From Marivita hallyeonensis (GTDB lineage: Bacteria; Pseudomonadota; Alphaproteobacteria; Rhodobacterales; Rhodobacteraceae), in assembly GCF_900129875.1 (NCBI RefSeq), contig NZ_FQXC01000005.1:248001-312000 (forward strand): 64,000 nt of DNA, read 5' to 3'. A model generated the notes under the pieces. The model made no database searches and had not been told where the DNA came from. It saw nothing but the letters and a program-made list of their open reading frames with translations. A program made the position numbers and the translations under genes. Shown here piece by piece: positions 39,418-48,843 of the stretch; position 1 is the first letter of the stretch, and each line of letters begins with the position of its first letter.

Positions 39418-39858
39418 ATGCTCACAGCCTCCACCTACCACAACCACACCCACGGCACCCCCGCTGATCGCATCTCGCTCAGCTACGAGGCCCGCTTCCT
39501 CCGCCGCCGTATGCTGCAAACCGATGGCGGCCTCGACTTCCTGCTTGATCTGGAAAAGACCACATCACTCGACCACGGCGGGGCGCTCATCCTCGAAGAC
39601 GGGCGCGAGATCGAAGTCATCGCCGCCCCCGAACCGCTTCTTGAGATCACCGGTGACAACCTTGTGCGCTTGGCATGGCACATCGGCAACCGTCACACGC
39701 CGTGCCAGGTCGAAGCCAACCGCCTGCTGATCCAACCCGACCACGTGATCCGCGATATGTTGACCAAGCTGGGGGCCACGATCACCGAAAAGGTCGAACC
39801 GTTCACACCCGAAGGAGGAGCCTACGGTCATGGGCGGACCCATTCCCACGCGCACTGA
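39418..39858 (+). CDS. ureE: Urease accessory protein UreE
   Basis: The 146-residue nickel metallochaperone has an N-terminal peptide-binding domain (LSYEARFLRRRMLQTDGG), the WHIGNRHTPCQVE block with a metal-binding His, and a His-rich tail ([14 protein letters not shown]). A second His cluster sits at the N-terminus (TYHNHTHGT), which is less usual. It overlaps ureF by 29 bases. Confidence 0.93.
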   Translation: MLTASTYHNHTHGTPADRISLSYEARFLRRRMLQTDGGLDFLLDLEKTTSLDHGGALILEDGREIEVIAAPEPLLEITGDNLVRLAWHIGNRHTPCQVEANRLLIQPDHVIRDMLTKLGATITEKVEPFTPEGGAYGHGRTHSHAH

Positions 39859-40480
39859 CCCGATCCTGACGTTGGCCCAATGGCTGTCCCCCGGATTTCC
39901 CGTCGGGGCCTTCGCCTATTCCAGTGGCCTGGAGCAGGCCATTGCCGACCAGCTGGTAACACCGACAAGCCTCGAAGACTGGCTGACCGACATGCTGCAG
40001 GACGGAACCGGGTACGTGGACGCAATCCTGATACATGTTGCGGCCACGTCCGACGAGGTCCAGCATGTCGATGCCACGGCACGCGCCCTCTGCCCCAGCC
40101 GCGAGCGTCTGCTTGAGGTCGACGCGCTTGGCTCTGCCTTCTGCCAGCAACTGCGCGCAAACTGGGGTGTGCAGATCGACGACGTGGCCTACCCGGTCGC
40201 GCTCGGCGTTGGAGTGCGCGCGCTGTCCCTGCCGATCGAAACCGCCGTGCAGATGTACCTCCATGCCTGGGTCAGCACGGTTGTCGCAGCCAGCCAGCGC
40301 CTGATGGCTCTGGGCCAGACCGAGGCGCAACGGATCGTCGCCGCGCTCGCACCGCTTTGCTCGGACATCGCCCGGCAGACCCGCGAGAGCACGCTTGACG
40401 ACATTTGCAGCCAAAGCTTTGCTGCCGACATCGCCACCATGCGCCACGAAACGCTCTCACCAAGGATATTCCGCACATGA
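39830..40480 (+). CDS. ureF: Urease accessory protein UreF
   Basis: The 216-residue protein acts with UreD and UreG during urease activation. Marks: [22 protein letters not shown] near the N-terminus, WLTDMLQDG and [10 protein letters not shown]. It begins inside the end of ureE and its stop overlaps the ureG start (CATGA), so translation of the three is coupled. Confidence 0.93.
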   Translation: MGGPIPTRTDPILTLAQWLSPGFPVGAFAYSSGLEQAIADQLVTPTSLEDWLTDMLQDGTGYVDAILIHVAATSDEVQHVDATARALCPSRERLLEVDALGSAFCQQLRANWGVQIDDVAYPVALGVGVRALSLPIETAVQMYLHAWVSTVVAASQRLMALGQTEAQRIVAALAPLCSDIARQTRESTLDDICSQSFAADIATMRHETLSPRIFRT

Positions 40481-41088
40481 CATCCCGCAACGGACCCCTT
40501 CGCGTTGGTATCGGCGGCCCGGTCGGTGCGGGGAAAACCTCGCTCACCGCCGCGCTCGCCAAGCGGTTGAAAGACACGCATTCGGTGGGCGTGATCACCA
40601 ACGATATCTACACACAGGAAGATGCCGAAGCGCTCATGCGGATGCAGATCCTGCCACAGGACCGCGTGATCGGTGTGGAAACGGGCGGCTGTCCGCACAC
40701 GGCAATCCGAGAGGACGCATCCATCAACCTCGCTGCCGTGGCCGAAATGGTGAAACGCCATCCCGACGTCGAAGTGGTGCTGATCGAATCCGGCGGCGAC
40801 AACCTGTCCGCCACCTTCAGCCCGGAACTGGCCGACGTGACGCTTTACGTGATCGACGTCGCGGCGGGGGAAGAAATCCCGCGCAAGGGTGGCCCAGCTC
40901 TCACGCGCTCAGACATTCTTGTGATCAACAAAACCGACCTCGCGCCTCATGTCGGCGCATCGCTCGAAGTGATGGACCGCGATGCCACAAAGATGCGCGA
41001 AGGCCGCCCGTTTGTCTTTGCCGCCATCCGCCATGACGAAGGCGTGGACGACGTTCTGGCGCATCTCAAACGGGTCTCAGGCCTTTAA
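40477..41088 (+). CDS. ureG: Urease accessory GTPase UreG
   Basis: The 203-residue SIMIBI GTPase delivers nickel. P-loop [13 protein letters not shown] at residues 11-23, the metal motif [31 protein letters not shown] and [11 protein letters not shown] are all intact. ATG 40477 ([14 protein letters not shown]) is chosen over upstream frame. Last gene of the urease operon; no intrinsic terminator follows. Confidence 0.96.
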   Translation: MTSRNGPLRVGIGGPVGAGKTSLTAALAKRLKDTHSVGVITNDIYTQEDAEALMRMQILPQDRVIGVETGGCPHTAIREDASINLAAVAEMVKRHPDVEVVLIESGGDNLSATFSPELADVTLYVIDVAAGEEIPRKGGPALTRSDILVINKTDLAPHVGASLEVMDRDATKMREGRPFVFAAIRHDEGVDDVLAHLKRVSGL

Positions 41089-41131
41089 CCAGTAGCCGGT
41101 CATCATACGTTAATTTGCAGAAAGTACATTT

Positions 41132-41163
41132 CTGACGTATCTTGTGCGTCAGGCAGGTATAAT
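41132..41163 (+). promoter_or_regulatory. Promoter with inverted repeat before the Nudix gene
   Basis: A consensus TATAAT (41158-41163) lies 24 bases before the Nudix start codon. CTGACG (41132-41137) and CGTCAG (41147-41152) form an inverted repeat across the -35 region, where no good -35 hexamer is seen. That arrangement suggests an activator or repressor site. Confidence 0.45.
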
Positions 41164-41186
41164 AACAACAAATTGTGTGCAGATTC

Positions 41187-41645
41187 ATGGCGAAAGTTGC
41201 CAAGCAGATTGCGGCTCTACCGGTCAGGTGGACAAAGAGCGGAAAGTTCCAGGTTCTGATGGTCACGTCCCGGGATACGGGTCGCTGGATCATGCCCAAG
41301 GGGTGGACGATGAACGGCAAAAAACCCTGGGCCGCGGCCGAGATCGAAGCGCTCGAAGAGGCCGGCGCGGTCGGCTATATCAGCCACGACATCATCGGCA
41401 GCTACACCTACCGCAAGAAGCTCAGCAAGGGCGTGTCGGTCATGTGCAAGGTCGATGTCTACCCGATGATGGTCGAGCGTTTGAAATCCAACTGGAAAGA
41501 GCGGTCGGAGCGAAAACGCAAATGGTTCAGCGCCAAGGGCGCCGCCAAGCGGATCGCGGAACCCGAACTTTCGAAACTGCTGACGAAGCTGGCGAAAAAG
41601 CCAACCAAAGAACCCATCATCCGCGAGTTTCTGAAGGCGTCCTGA
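41187..41645 (+). CDS. Nudix hydrolase with divergent Nudix box
   Basis: The 152-residue protein carries WIMPKGWTMNGKKPWAAAEI then EALEEAGAVG, a Nudix box of the diphosphoinositol/dinucleotide-polyphosphate hydrolase type. The consensus G-x5-E position is Lys, and the Arg before EU-x-EE is Ile, while the metal-binding EE pair and Gly remain. It may have altered activity. The C-terminus is Lys-rich. It converges with the cupin gene (12 bases apart). Confidence 0.85.
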   Translation: MAKVAKQIAALPVRWTKSGKFQVLMVTSRDTGRWIMPKGWTMNGKKPWAAAEIEALEEAGAVGYISHDIIGSYTYRKKLSKGVSVMCKVDVYPMMVERLKSNWKERSERKRKWFSAKGAAKRIAEPELSKLLTKLAKKPTKEPIIREFLKAS

Positions 41646-41657
41646 TTGGCGGCCGGG

Positions 41658-42023
41658 TCATTCGTACTGCACAATCACGCATTCGAAGTCGTCATCGCTG
41701 ATCACGCGCGTGTGGTGGCCTTTGCCGTGTTTGTCCTCCATCAGCCAAAGGTCGCCCGGCCCGATCTCGCGCCGCGCGCCATTGCTCGCCGTCACGGCCA
41801 CGCGCCCCCTCAGGCAAATCAGCATCTGCTTCACCGGGGTCGGATGGATCGGTTCGTCCCACCCGGACCGCAACCGCAGAAACAGCTGGCTGGTCACCGG
41901 GGTGCCGTCCGAGATCTCTATGTCTTTCGCGGGCGGCGCGAAGACGCGTTCCTGCAGCGCGATATCAACATCGTCCCAATGGCTTTCGCCGTCGGTGTCG
42001 GCGAAAAGATGATGGTACTGCAT
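41658..42023 (-). CDS. Small cupin-domain protein
   Basis: This 121-residue single-cupin protein has two His in the second half (KHGKGHHTRV) and PTPVKQMLICLRGRVAVTAS as first cupin block. The canonical GxxHxH motif is not clear (EPIHPTPVKQ has one His), so metal binding is uncertain. Function unknown. Confidence 0.75.
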   Translation of the reverse strand: MQYHHLFADTDGESHWDDVDIALQERVFAPPAKDIEISDGTPVTSQLFLRLRSGWDEPIHPTPVKQMLICLRGRVAVTASNGARREIGPGDLWLMEDKHGKGHHTRVISDDDFECVIVQYE

Positions 42024-42107
42024 GGCAGATGATCCCCGGTTGCAGCCGCGAGCCTAGACCGCAGCAACCCGCGTCGTCGAGAACCGATTGCCCTCGGGCC
42101 GTCGGGG

Positions 42108-43405
42108 CTAATCCACCGGCAATCCGCTTGGCACCGTCTCCGGTCGTCCCAACGGCCGCTGCAACGCGGTTTTGCCCGTGAGGGCCTCCAGAAACGCGAC
42201 GATATCGTCCACGTCCCCCTCGCTCAGTGTCACCGGACGCAAGTCCAGAAACGCCGCCTGCCGTGCCATCTCAAGCGTGTCCGTCTGGATGACAAAGTCG
42301 ATCTCCTGCAACCACGGCACGTCCGGCAGCCGGGCCTTCTCCGGCGTCCACTCCGCCCGCGCCGCCAGCGGATCGGCCATGTGCCGCACCATGTCGCGCA
42401 GGTCCGCGTAGACCCCGTTATGCCCATAAGGCGCGGTGAGCGTCACGTTGCGCAGGGATGGGGTGCGGAACCGGTAGGCATCCTCCAGATCGTCCGTCGC
42501 GCCCATCCGCCCCACATCGCGCGGGATCGGGTCCCACTGCCGGGTCCGCCCCGGGCCAAAGGCGGGCAGGCCCACTGCGTGAAACGCCTGATCTGTGAAG
42601 AGCGGCCCGTTATGGCATTGCGCGCACCCCGCCGTGCCAAAGAACAACTGCCGCCCGCGCTCCGCCGCCGCGGGCAAGGGCGTGCCGTCCCGCACAAAAT
42701 CATCATAGGGGCTGTCGTAATTCGCCCATTCCGTCCCGATAAACGCGGCCAGAGCATTGCCAATCTCGACAATCGTCACCTGCCCGGGCGTCTCGATATG
42801 GTCGAACGCGGCGACGAACATCTCGCCATATTCCGGGATCGTCCGCACCCGCTTGGCAAGGATCGGCCAGCCCAGATCGATCCGGTCATGCACCGCCCCG
42901 ATCACTTCGTTCTCGCCCGTGTTCCCCGCCATCTCGAACTGCGCCGTCATCGGGAACAGGGCCTGCGCCGCCAGAAGCGATCCCAAGCCCTGCGGCAACC
43001 ACTCCTCTGCGGGGCTGTCGAACCCGTTGCCATAGAGATCCGACGGCTCCAGCCGCCCGTCATGGAACATCACCCGCACGTCCTTGTGCCCCAGGTTCCA
43101 CAGCGCGGGCGCGTTGCGCGGGATGCGCTTGCGGATCGCGTCTGCCCCGTCACCGGGCACACGATCCGGCCCCAGACCGACACCGCCCTCGCCAATCCCC
43201 AGCGACAGACCATCCGTCCCGCCCATGTCATGGTGATGGCACGTCCCGCACGAGATATTGCGGTTCCCGCTCAGGATCTTGTCGTAAAAAAGCAGTTGAC
43301 CAATCCGCGCCTGATCCGCATCGAAGGCGATGAAATCCTCCGCCGTGATCGGCTGCGCCAGCGCAGCGGGCGCGGCCAAAGTCAGACCGCAGAGCAGACC
43401 GACAT
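42108..43405 (-). CDS. Di-heme cytochrome c peroxidase (MauG/CcpA family), start unclear
   Basis: About 430 residues. A signal-like stretch (GLLCGLTLAAPAALAQ) is followed by two heme motifs, SCGTCHHHDMGG and GCAQCHNGPLF, and family blocks APALWNLG and TPSLRNVTLTAPYGHNG. The protein is probably periplasmic and reduces peroxide or oxidises a partner. No ATG, GTG or TTG lies in frame close upstream of the signal peptide; an ATG at 43405 is in a different frame and meets TGA after seven codons. A one-base frameshift near 43384 or an unusual start is possible. The 5' end given is therefore approximate. Confidence 0.75.
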
Positions 43406-43880
43406 GACGTTTCTTCGCCCCCTTGCCGCCGCGCTTGTGCTCGCCACGCCCGCGCTGGCCGATCTGGAAGAGGCGCGCGACCTGATGGAGGAGGGCCGCT
43501 TTGAAGAGGCCCGCACCGCCCTCTGGCCCGCCGCCCGCTCGGGCAATGCCGAGGCCGAGGAACTGATCGGCGTCATGTACGCGCTGGGGCTTGGTGTCGA
43601 ACAGGACCACGTCCGCGCCTTCGACTGGTACCTCCGCGCGTCGATGAAGGGCCACCCCGGCGCGCAATCGGGCATCGGCTGGTACTATGAAACGGGCCTC
43701 GGCCTGCCCGCTCCCGACCTCGTCCGCGCGTTCCTCTGGTACCAACTCAGCACCATCGGAGGCGACCCCGACGCCGCGATCTCGGTCGAGGAAGTGGTCA
43801 AGAAAATGACGCCGGAACAAATAGACCATGCGCAACAGCTCGTGGATGACTACCGGGTCTGGCTCTACCCGTTCCGGTGA
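43404..43880 (+). CDS. Secreted Sel1-repeat protein
   Basis: The 158-residue product has a signal peptide (MTFLRPLAAALVLATPALA) and two to three Sel1 repeats (ARSGNAEAEELIGVMYALGL, MKGHPGAQSGIGWYYETGLG), which usually mediate protein contacts. It diverges from the peroxidase gene with the two coding regions meeting at the CATG of its own start, leaving no space for separate promoters. Confidence 0.85.
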   Translation: MTFLRPLAAALVLATPALADLEEARDLMEEGRFEEARTALWPAARSGNAEAEELIGVMYALGLGVEQDHVRAFDWYLRASMKGHPGAQSGIGWYYETGLGLPAPDLVRAFLWYQLSTIGGDPDAAISVEEVVKKMTPEQIDHAQQLVDDYRVWLYPFR

Positions 43881-43957
43881 GTGTTGCGGATTGGACGGGC
43901 GGGGGCAAGTGGTGGGGGTGTGGCGGGTTGCTCTGGTAATTCTTAGTAGTTGATCGC

Positions 43958-44662
43958 TCATTTCGCATCACTGGATTTCGCTTTTCGAGCACGTAAGCGA
44001 TCTACTAAACCTTTCAGTTGATAACGTGCCTTTAGAATTTCTTTGGCAAGTTCAATGGAGTCCTCCGATTCATCTTTTCCAATCTGAATATAATTCTTAG
44101 CTGTGATGTGCGCCGCATCGTTTCCTAAGGCTTTCAACTCAGTCATTGCATCGAACAATTCATCTGGCAGTGTGACCTTCGAGCGAAGTGAAACAAGCCT
44201 GGTATGAAGGTCTTTTCCTTCTGCGCCGCTTTCATCGCAAATTTCCTCCAAGAGGCGGCGAACCATCATTGCAGAAGCGCGATAAGCTTTTGCCGCATGA
44301 CAGGATATTGCCTCCTCAAGCGTGCTCAGTAATTTTTTGGGAAGGTTTTTTGCGTCGAAGTCGATCAATTCGGGTGGCGATACATTCACGTAATCTGTGC
44401 CAGACGATACCGTGAATACAATGCCATTGCATTCTGTGTTGGGACACACGCGGATAAAACCGTACATACTTCGGCCTTTGGTCCGCGAATGATCAATTTG
44501 ATACTTTGTCCACCCAAGACCTTCACGAATTGCTCCAAATGTTCCGACATGCAGGCAGTGCGGGCATCGCAATGAAAGTGGTTGTTGATTATGTGAATCA
44601 ACTAGCCTCACTCGGTCATCTGCTTGAAAAATGTTAGGGTTCTCGAATAGTAGCTCTTTCAT
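43958..44662 (-). CDS. DUF4145-domain protein, AT-richer than its surroundings
   Basis: The 234-residue product has an N-terminal zinc-ribbon-like part (CPHCLHVGTFG, then CPNTECNG) and a C-terminal helical DUF4145 region (AAKAYRASAMMVRRLLEEIC, NDAAHI). DUF4145 proteins are often found with defence or restriction genes, but none are adjacent here. The DNA is visibly AT-richer than both sides, with different codon preference (many A/T third positions), suggesting acquisition by transfer. Start chosen at ATG 44662. Confidence 0.8.
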   Translation of the reverse strand: MKELLFENPNIFQADDRVRLVDSHNQQPLSLRCPHCLHVGTFGAIREGLGWTKYQIDHSRTKGRSMYGFIRVCPNTECNGIVFTVSSGTDYVNVSPPELIDFDAKNLPKKLLSTLEEAISCHAAKAYRASAMMVRRLLEEICDESGAEGKDLHTRLVSLRSKVTLPDELFDAMTELKALGNDAAHITAKNYIQIGKDESEDSIELAKEILKARYQLKGLVDRLRARKAKSSDAK

Positions 44663-45350
44663 AGTTCTCTCACACATCCATCCTGCCAATTACCCGACAA
44701 TCGATGTACCAAGACTCCGTGTCAATTGCGCTGTACGCACCGAGTATCTCGCGCGAAACAGCGGGCGTAGCCCGCCGCGCATCGCCGACGCGCCCCAACG
44801 CGGCGGCGATTTGGGTGGGGCAGGGCGCAGCACAACCATTCTTCGGATTTGGCAGAGATAAACCACGCCGCTCGACCGTCGGATCGCCCCCGCGCGCGTC
44901 GGCGATGCGCGGCTCCTCCCGGGGGAGCGTCCGAGCCTACGAAGGCTCGGGGGACGTCTTTTCGAAAAGACGTGCCACCGCGCGGTGCATATCGAAGGCG
45001 TTAACCCTCCATCCCCTAGACCTCCCGCCACAAAGCGCTTTGAGCGGGAAGGGTCACTCCCATGCCGCGACCACGACCATGACACCCTCTCACATGCCGG
45101 AAGGCTGACCATGAGAGACCGGTTTCCGAACAGGCCCTGAGACCCAGGGTACAGGTCGCCCGTTGACTCGGGGACGTTGAGAGAACTGTCAGACCCATAA
45201 GGGCGGCGCCGCTTCTTCTCGAACACCACTGCTTAAATGATACCCGATGGGGCCTTCCCCAGCGGCCAATCCCCCGTGTCGTGCCCTGTCGAAATTGACA
45301 GGCCGCGCGTGCGGGGCAACGCTGCCTCCATTGCACATGGAGACATTGAT
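44663..45350. repeat. Gene-free, palindrome-rich region
   Basis: No convincing gene lies in these 688 bases. GCCGCGCATCGCCGACGCGC (44774-44793) recurs as its exact reverse complement at 44894-44913. Other hairpins: GCGGGC-GTA-GCCCGC (44761-44775), GCTCC/GGAGC (44912-44928), CCGAGCCT-ACGA-AGGCTCGG (44931-44950), the 20-base palindrome at 44954-44973 (ACGTCTTTTC and its complement), CACCGCGCGGTG (44976-44987) and TCCCGC/GCGGGA (45023-45049) around CAAAGCGCTTTG. Open frames here on both strands look non-coding. Confidence 0.75.
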
Positions 45351-45722
45351 ATGCTGACCCCTTTCGACATCTGGGCCCCGATGTTCCGCGCGCCGTTTTC
45401 CGGGGACGTGACGCAGGAGATCACCCCGCGGTTCTTCTCGCCCGACATTCAGGGCATCCCCGAGATCGAACACAAGGTCCAGACCGAAGTGGCGAGCTAT
45501 GGCAAACAGCTTGGCAAGATACTCGAAGCGCTGCAGACCCTGTCCAAGGCCACCGACACGCCGCTGCCCGAGATCGACACGCTGGTCACAGAGATCGAAG
45601 CGATCAAAGACGAGAGCAAAGCGTCGTTCAAAGACGATGCCGTCGCCGCGCTCGACCGGTTGCGCAAGGCCGACAAGGACGCGTGGCAGGACGTCGTCGC
45701 CACCGCCCGGACGGCCGAATAG
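45351..45722 (+). CDS. Small helical protein of unknown function
   Basis: The 123-residue product has a hydrophobic-aromatic start (MLTPFDIWAPMFRAPF) and a long charged helix (VASYGKQLGKILEALQTL, then EIDTLVTEIEAIKDESKASF), probably coiled-coil. It has no signal peptide or recognised family. GGAG lies eight bases before ATG 45351. It converges with the TRAP transporter operon. Confidence 0.65.
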   Translation: MLTPFDIWAPMFRAPFSGDVTQEITPRFFSPDIQGIPEIEHKVQTEVASYGKQLGKILEALQTLSKATDTPLPEIDTLVTEIEAIKDESKASFKDDAVAALDRLRKADKDAWQDVVATARTAE

Positions 45723-45753
45723 AAAACGCCCCCGCCGGTGAGGGCAGGGGCGT
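45722..45753 (-). terminator. Terminator of the TRAP/monooxygenase operon
   Basis: On the minus strand ACGCCCC (45753-45747) pairs with GGGGCGT (45732-45726), with further pairing inside, and is followed by TTTT. It lies 21 bases past the dctP stop and probably ends the whole operon. The stem could also serve the convergent small gene, but no T-run follows on that side. Confidence 0.75.
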
Positions 45754-45774
45754 CGTCATGGCACAGGTTCGTGC

Positions 45775-46833
45775 TTAGTTCAGGTCGGCCTCGTAGGCCG
45801 CGTTCAACTCGGCCTCGGCTTCGGCAACCGCTTCGGTCAGCGCCTGGTAGATTTCCGGACCGCCATCGACGTTCTCCTGGAACCAGTCAAACACCGGCGC
45901 CGCCGCGTCGCGGAAGGCTGCTTTCTCTTCCGGTGTCGGCACATAGAGGTCACCGCCGCCTGCGACGAAGTCCTGATACGCCTGGATCGACTTGCGCTTC
46001 GGCGAGGCGAAGGTCGCCTGCTGGAGCGCGGCAAAGCCATCGACGACAACGCGGCGCAGGTCCTCGGGCATCTCCATGAACTTCGCGTTGTTCATCACCC
46101 AGATCGCGCCCATATAGGCGTGGCCGTCCAGCGTCACGTATTGCAGGCCCGCATCCGGGAACTTCATGCCCATGATGTCGGTGATGCCGTTCTTCGATCC
46201 GTCAACCACACCCGTCTGGAAGGATGTAAATAGCTCCGGCCAGGAGATCGGCGTCGGTGCTGCGCCCAGCGCTTTCACCACTTCCTGCGGCAGATCGGCG
46301 ACCACGGTGCGGATTTTCAAACCCTCAAGGTCGGACGGCATCTGCACCCGGCGCTGCGTGTTGGCAAAGTTGCGCCAGCCGCCGGTGTTGCCGATGGTCA
46401 TGATGCGGATCGTGTCGCCGGAGTCCTCAAGCGCCATCTCGCGCATCGTGCGGGTGAAGTCGCCCGACAGCACATGCTCCGCCACGCGGTCATCCGACAT
46501 GAGGTACGGCAGGTCGAGCACCTGAACGTACGGGAAGATGCCCGCAGCACCACCCGAGGTGGTCACGAACACGTCGATGGACCCGTCCGAGACGCCCTGA
46601 AGGCATTCCGCGCCACCGGAACACAGCTGCGTGCCGATAAACAGCTCAACCGCGATGCGCCCGTTCGAGGCGTTCTCGACATGGTTTTTGAAGACGATCA
46701 GACCGTCATAGTCCTCGTCATTCTCGTTGGAGTTCGCGGTCGCGCGGATCGTGAAATCCTGCGCCGCCGCGGTGATGGCGGACCCCGCCAGAAGGGCGGC
46801 CGTCAGTGCCGCTGTTGTCAGACCTTTGAGCAT
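45775..46833 (-). CDS. TRAP transporter substrate-binding protein (DctP type)
   Basis: The 352-residue periplasmic binding protein has a signal peptide (LTTAALTAALLAGSAITAAAQ) and TRAP DctP features: FKNHVENASNGRIAVELFIG, the conserved Arg in GLKIRTV and TSFQTGVVDGSKNGITDI (in part). DctP proteins usually bind carboxylates or other acids through that Arg; a sulfonated sugar acid group could be bound likewise. Last gene of the operon. Confidence 0.9.
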   Translation of the reverse strand: MLKGLTTAALTAALLAGSAITAAAQDFTIRATANSNENDEDYDGLIVFKNHVENASNGRIAVELFIGTQLCSGGAECLQGVSDGSIDVFVTTSGGAAGIFPYVQVLDLPYLMSDDRVAEHVLSGDFTRTMREMALEDSGDTIRIMTIGNTGGWRNFANTQRRVQMPSDLEGLKIRTVVADLPQEVVKALGAAPTPISWPELFTSFQTGVVDGSKNGITDIMGMKFPDAGLQYVTLDGHAYMGAIWVMNNAKFMEMPEDLRRVVVDGFAALQQATFASPKRKSIQAYQDFVAGGGDLYVPTPEEKAAFRDAAAPVFDWFQENVDGGPEIYQALTEAVAEAEAELNAAYEADLN

Positions 46834-46892
46834 TTGGTTCTCCCTGTCGCTTCTATTTTGGTCGGTTACACGGGGTGGGTCCCCGCAGGTTA

Positions 46893-48182
46893 TCAGTCCG
46901 CAAACCCGGTCAGGCGCGGAATGGTCATGGAAATCTCCGGAATGAAGGTGATGAGGAAGATCACGACGATCTCGATGAAGAGAAAGGGCAGGATCGCCTT
47001 GGAAATGGTCTCGACCCGCTCGCCCGAAACGCTGGACGCAACGAAAAGCACCAAGCCCATCGGCGGAGTGGCAAGGCCGACGGTCAGGTTCACCGACATG
47101 ATGATGGCAAAGTGAATGGGATCGACGCCGAGGTCCACGAAGATTGGCCCAAGGATCGGCCCGAGGATGATGATCGCGGGACCAGCATCGAGGAACATGC
47201 CGACAACAAACAAGAGCAGGTTGATCAGGAACAAGAGAACCAGCGGGTTCTGGCTGAGCCCCAGTACGAATTCGGCGAGGATCTCGGGCGTGTGCGACAA
47301 AGACACCACCGTCTTGAACGCCATCGCGGCACCGACGAGCAACAGAACGACAGCCGAGGTCATCGCCGCGCGCATCAGCACGTCGGGCAGGTCCGACAGC
47401 TTCAGCGTGTTGAGGACGAACATCCCGATGATCACCGCATAGGCCACAGCCACGGCGGCGGCCTCGGTCGGTGTGAAGACGCCAGCTAGGATACCGCCCA
47501 GGATGATGACAGGCGTCATCAGCGGGAAGAACGCCTTGAGCGACGCCTGTCCACGTTCACCCCAGGTTGCTTTCTGTCGGGAGGCGGGGAAGTCGTAGCG
47601 GTCCGCCTGGAACTTGATCATCAGCATGAGCCCAACGCCCACGAGGATGCCCGGCACGATGCCAGCGAGAAACAGGGCTGCGACGGACTCGCCCATGACA
47701 TAAGCGTAGATGATCATGATGCCCGAGGGTGGGATGATCGGGCCGATCACCGACGAAGCCGCGGTGATGGCAGCGGCGAATTTGCGGGTGTAGCCCTCTT
47801 TCTCCATCGCCGGGATCAGCATGGATCCAAGCGCAGAGGTGTCCGCGACAGCCGAGCCGGAGAGACCCGCAAAGAGCATCGACGACAGCACGTTCACATG
47901 CGCCAGCCCGCCCCGGAAATGGCCCATCATGGCCTGAGAGAACTCCACCAGCCGCATCGTGATGCCGCCCCGGTTCATCAGCTCTCCCGCCAGCATGAAG
48001 AACGGGATCGCCATCAGAGGGAAAGACGCCATGCCGTTGTAGACATTGCGGTAAAGCAGGATCAGGTCGCGTTCCTGACCGTTGAGCCAGAGCATAATGC
48101 CGGGGGCTGCGAGCATGCCGAAGAAGACTGGCAGGCCGATCATCAGGAAGAGCAGGAAAAGCGGAAGGAACCAAACCAGCAT
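46893..48182 (-). CDS. TRAP transporter large permease (DctM type)
   Basis: The 429-residue protein has about twelve membrane segments and DctM motifs: MAIPFFMLAGELMNRGGI, LFAGLSGSAVADTSALGSML, IIPPSGIMIIYA and LTVGLATPPMGLVLFVA. It carries substrate inward with sodium. It begins four bases after the DctQ stop. Confidence 0.95.
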   Translation of the reverse strand: MLVWFLPLFLLFLMIGLPVFFGMLAAPGIMLWLNGQERDLILLYRNVYNGMASFPLMAIPFFMLAGELMNRGGITMRLVEFSQAMMGHFRGGLAHVNVLSSMLFAGLSGSAVADTSALGSMLIPAMEKEGYTRKFAAAITAASSVIGPIIPPSGIMIIYAYVMGESVAALFLAGIVPGILVGVGLMLMIKFQADRYDFPASRQKATWGERGQASLKAFFPLMTPVIILGGILAGVFTPTEAAAVAVAYAVIIGMFVLNTLKLSDLPDVLMRAAMTSAVVLLLVGAAMAFKTVVSLSHTPEILAEFVLGLSQNPLVLLFLINLLLFVVGMFLDAGPAIIILGPILGPIFVDLGVDPIHFAIIMSVNLTVGLATPPMGLVLFVASSVSGERVETISKAILPFLFIEIVVIFLITFIPEISMTIPRLTGFAD

Positions 48183-48186
48183 CGCG

Positions 48187-48765
48187 CTACTCCGCCGTCA
48201 TTTCCGCGTCGAGCGCGGACCGGAGCTGATTTTCACCGCCAAACAGCGTGACGAGCGCGCGCAGGATCAGCTCGATGTTCACGACAAAGAGCAGGACCAG
48301 ACCGGTCACGAATGACGCGATCTGCCAGCTGTTCGGCATCTTTTCCCAGCCGTCGCTCGTGGGGTAGTAAAGCGAGGCGCTCTTGAATTTGCCGGCAAGG
48401 CTGGTGATCTCGCCCCACCCCATCTCGACGCCAAAAGCCAGCACAACGCCGGAGATCAGGAGCAGGACAAGGCTCAGGACGGTTGCGGCCATCTTCGGCA
48501 AAGCGGCGGAGACGATCTCAAGCGCGACGAAACCACCCCGTCTGTAAGCCGAAGGGGCGATGGCGGCGGTCATCCACAGCATCAGGAAAATCGCCAGTTC
48601 TTCTGGCCAGGGGAGGGCGTTGCCCAGAACGTAGCGGAAGAACACCTGCAACAGGATTGCCAGCACCATCACGGTAATCGCGACAATCGCAACTCCGCGA
48701 CCAATGCGCAGGACGACGTCGAGCACGATTTCCAAAGGCTTCAACAGCCAAAGCAATATGGCCAT
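48187..48765 (-). CDS. TRAP transporter small permease (DctQ type)
   Basis: The 192-residue membrane protein has four hydrophobic segments and the DctQ block VFFRYVLGNALPWPEELAIFL. It is longer than many DctQ proteins because of a loop (about 125-150) before the last segment. It lies 78 bases after the flavin reductase gene on the same strand, which links transport and enzymes. Confidence 0.92.
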   Translation of the reverse strand: MAILLWLLKPLEIVLDVVLRIGRGVAIVAITVMVLAILLQVFFRYVLGNALPWPEELAIFLMLWMTAAIAPSAYRRGGFVALEIVSAALPKMAATVLSLVLLLISGVVLAFGVEMGWGEITSLAGKFKSASLYYPTSDGWEKMPNSWQIASFVTGLVLLFVVNIELILRALVTLFGGENQLRSALDAEMTAE

Positions 48766-48843
48766 GACTGGCCTCCTCCCTGTCCCTCACCGCTCTCCTC
48801 AGGGCGGTGGGCCCCGTCGTGTTGTTCCGTTTATTGGGGCCGA

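Noticed and set aside
43406-43961. The upstream extension of the peroxidase frame
   Set aside because: It is antisense to the Sel1 gene and lies before the signal peptide; the extension has no domain.
44690-45229. A 179-codon minus-strand frame in the palindrome-rich gap
   Set aside because: It reads through hairpins and repeats, is Arg/Ser/Pro-rich without structure, and lacks a ribosome site.
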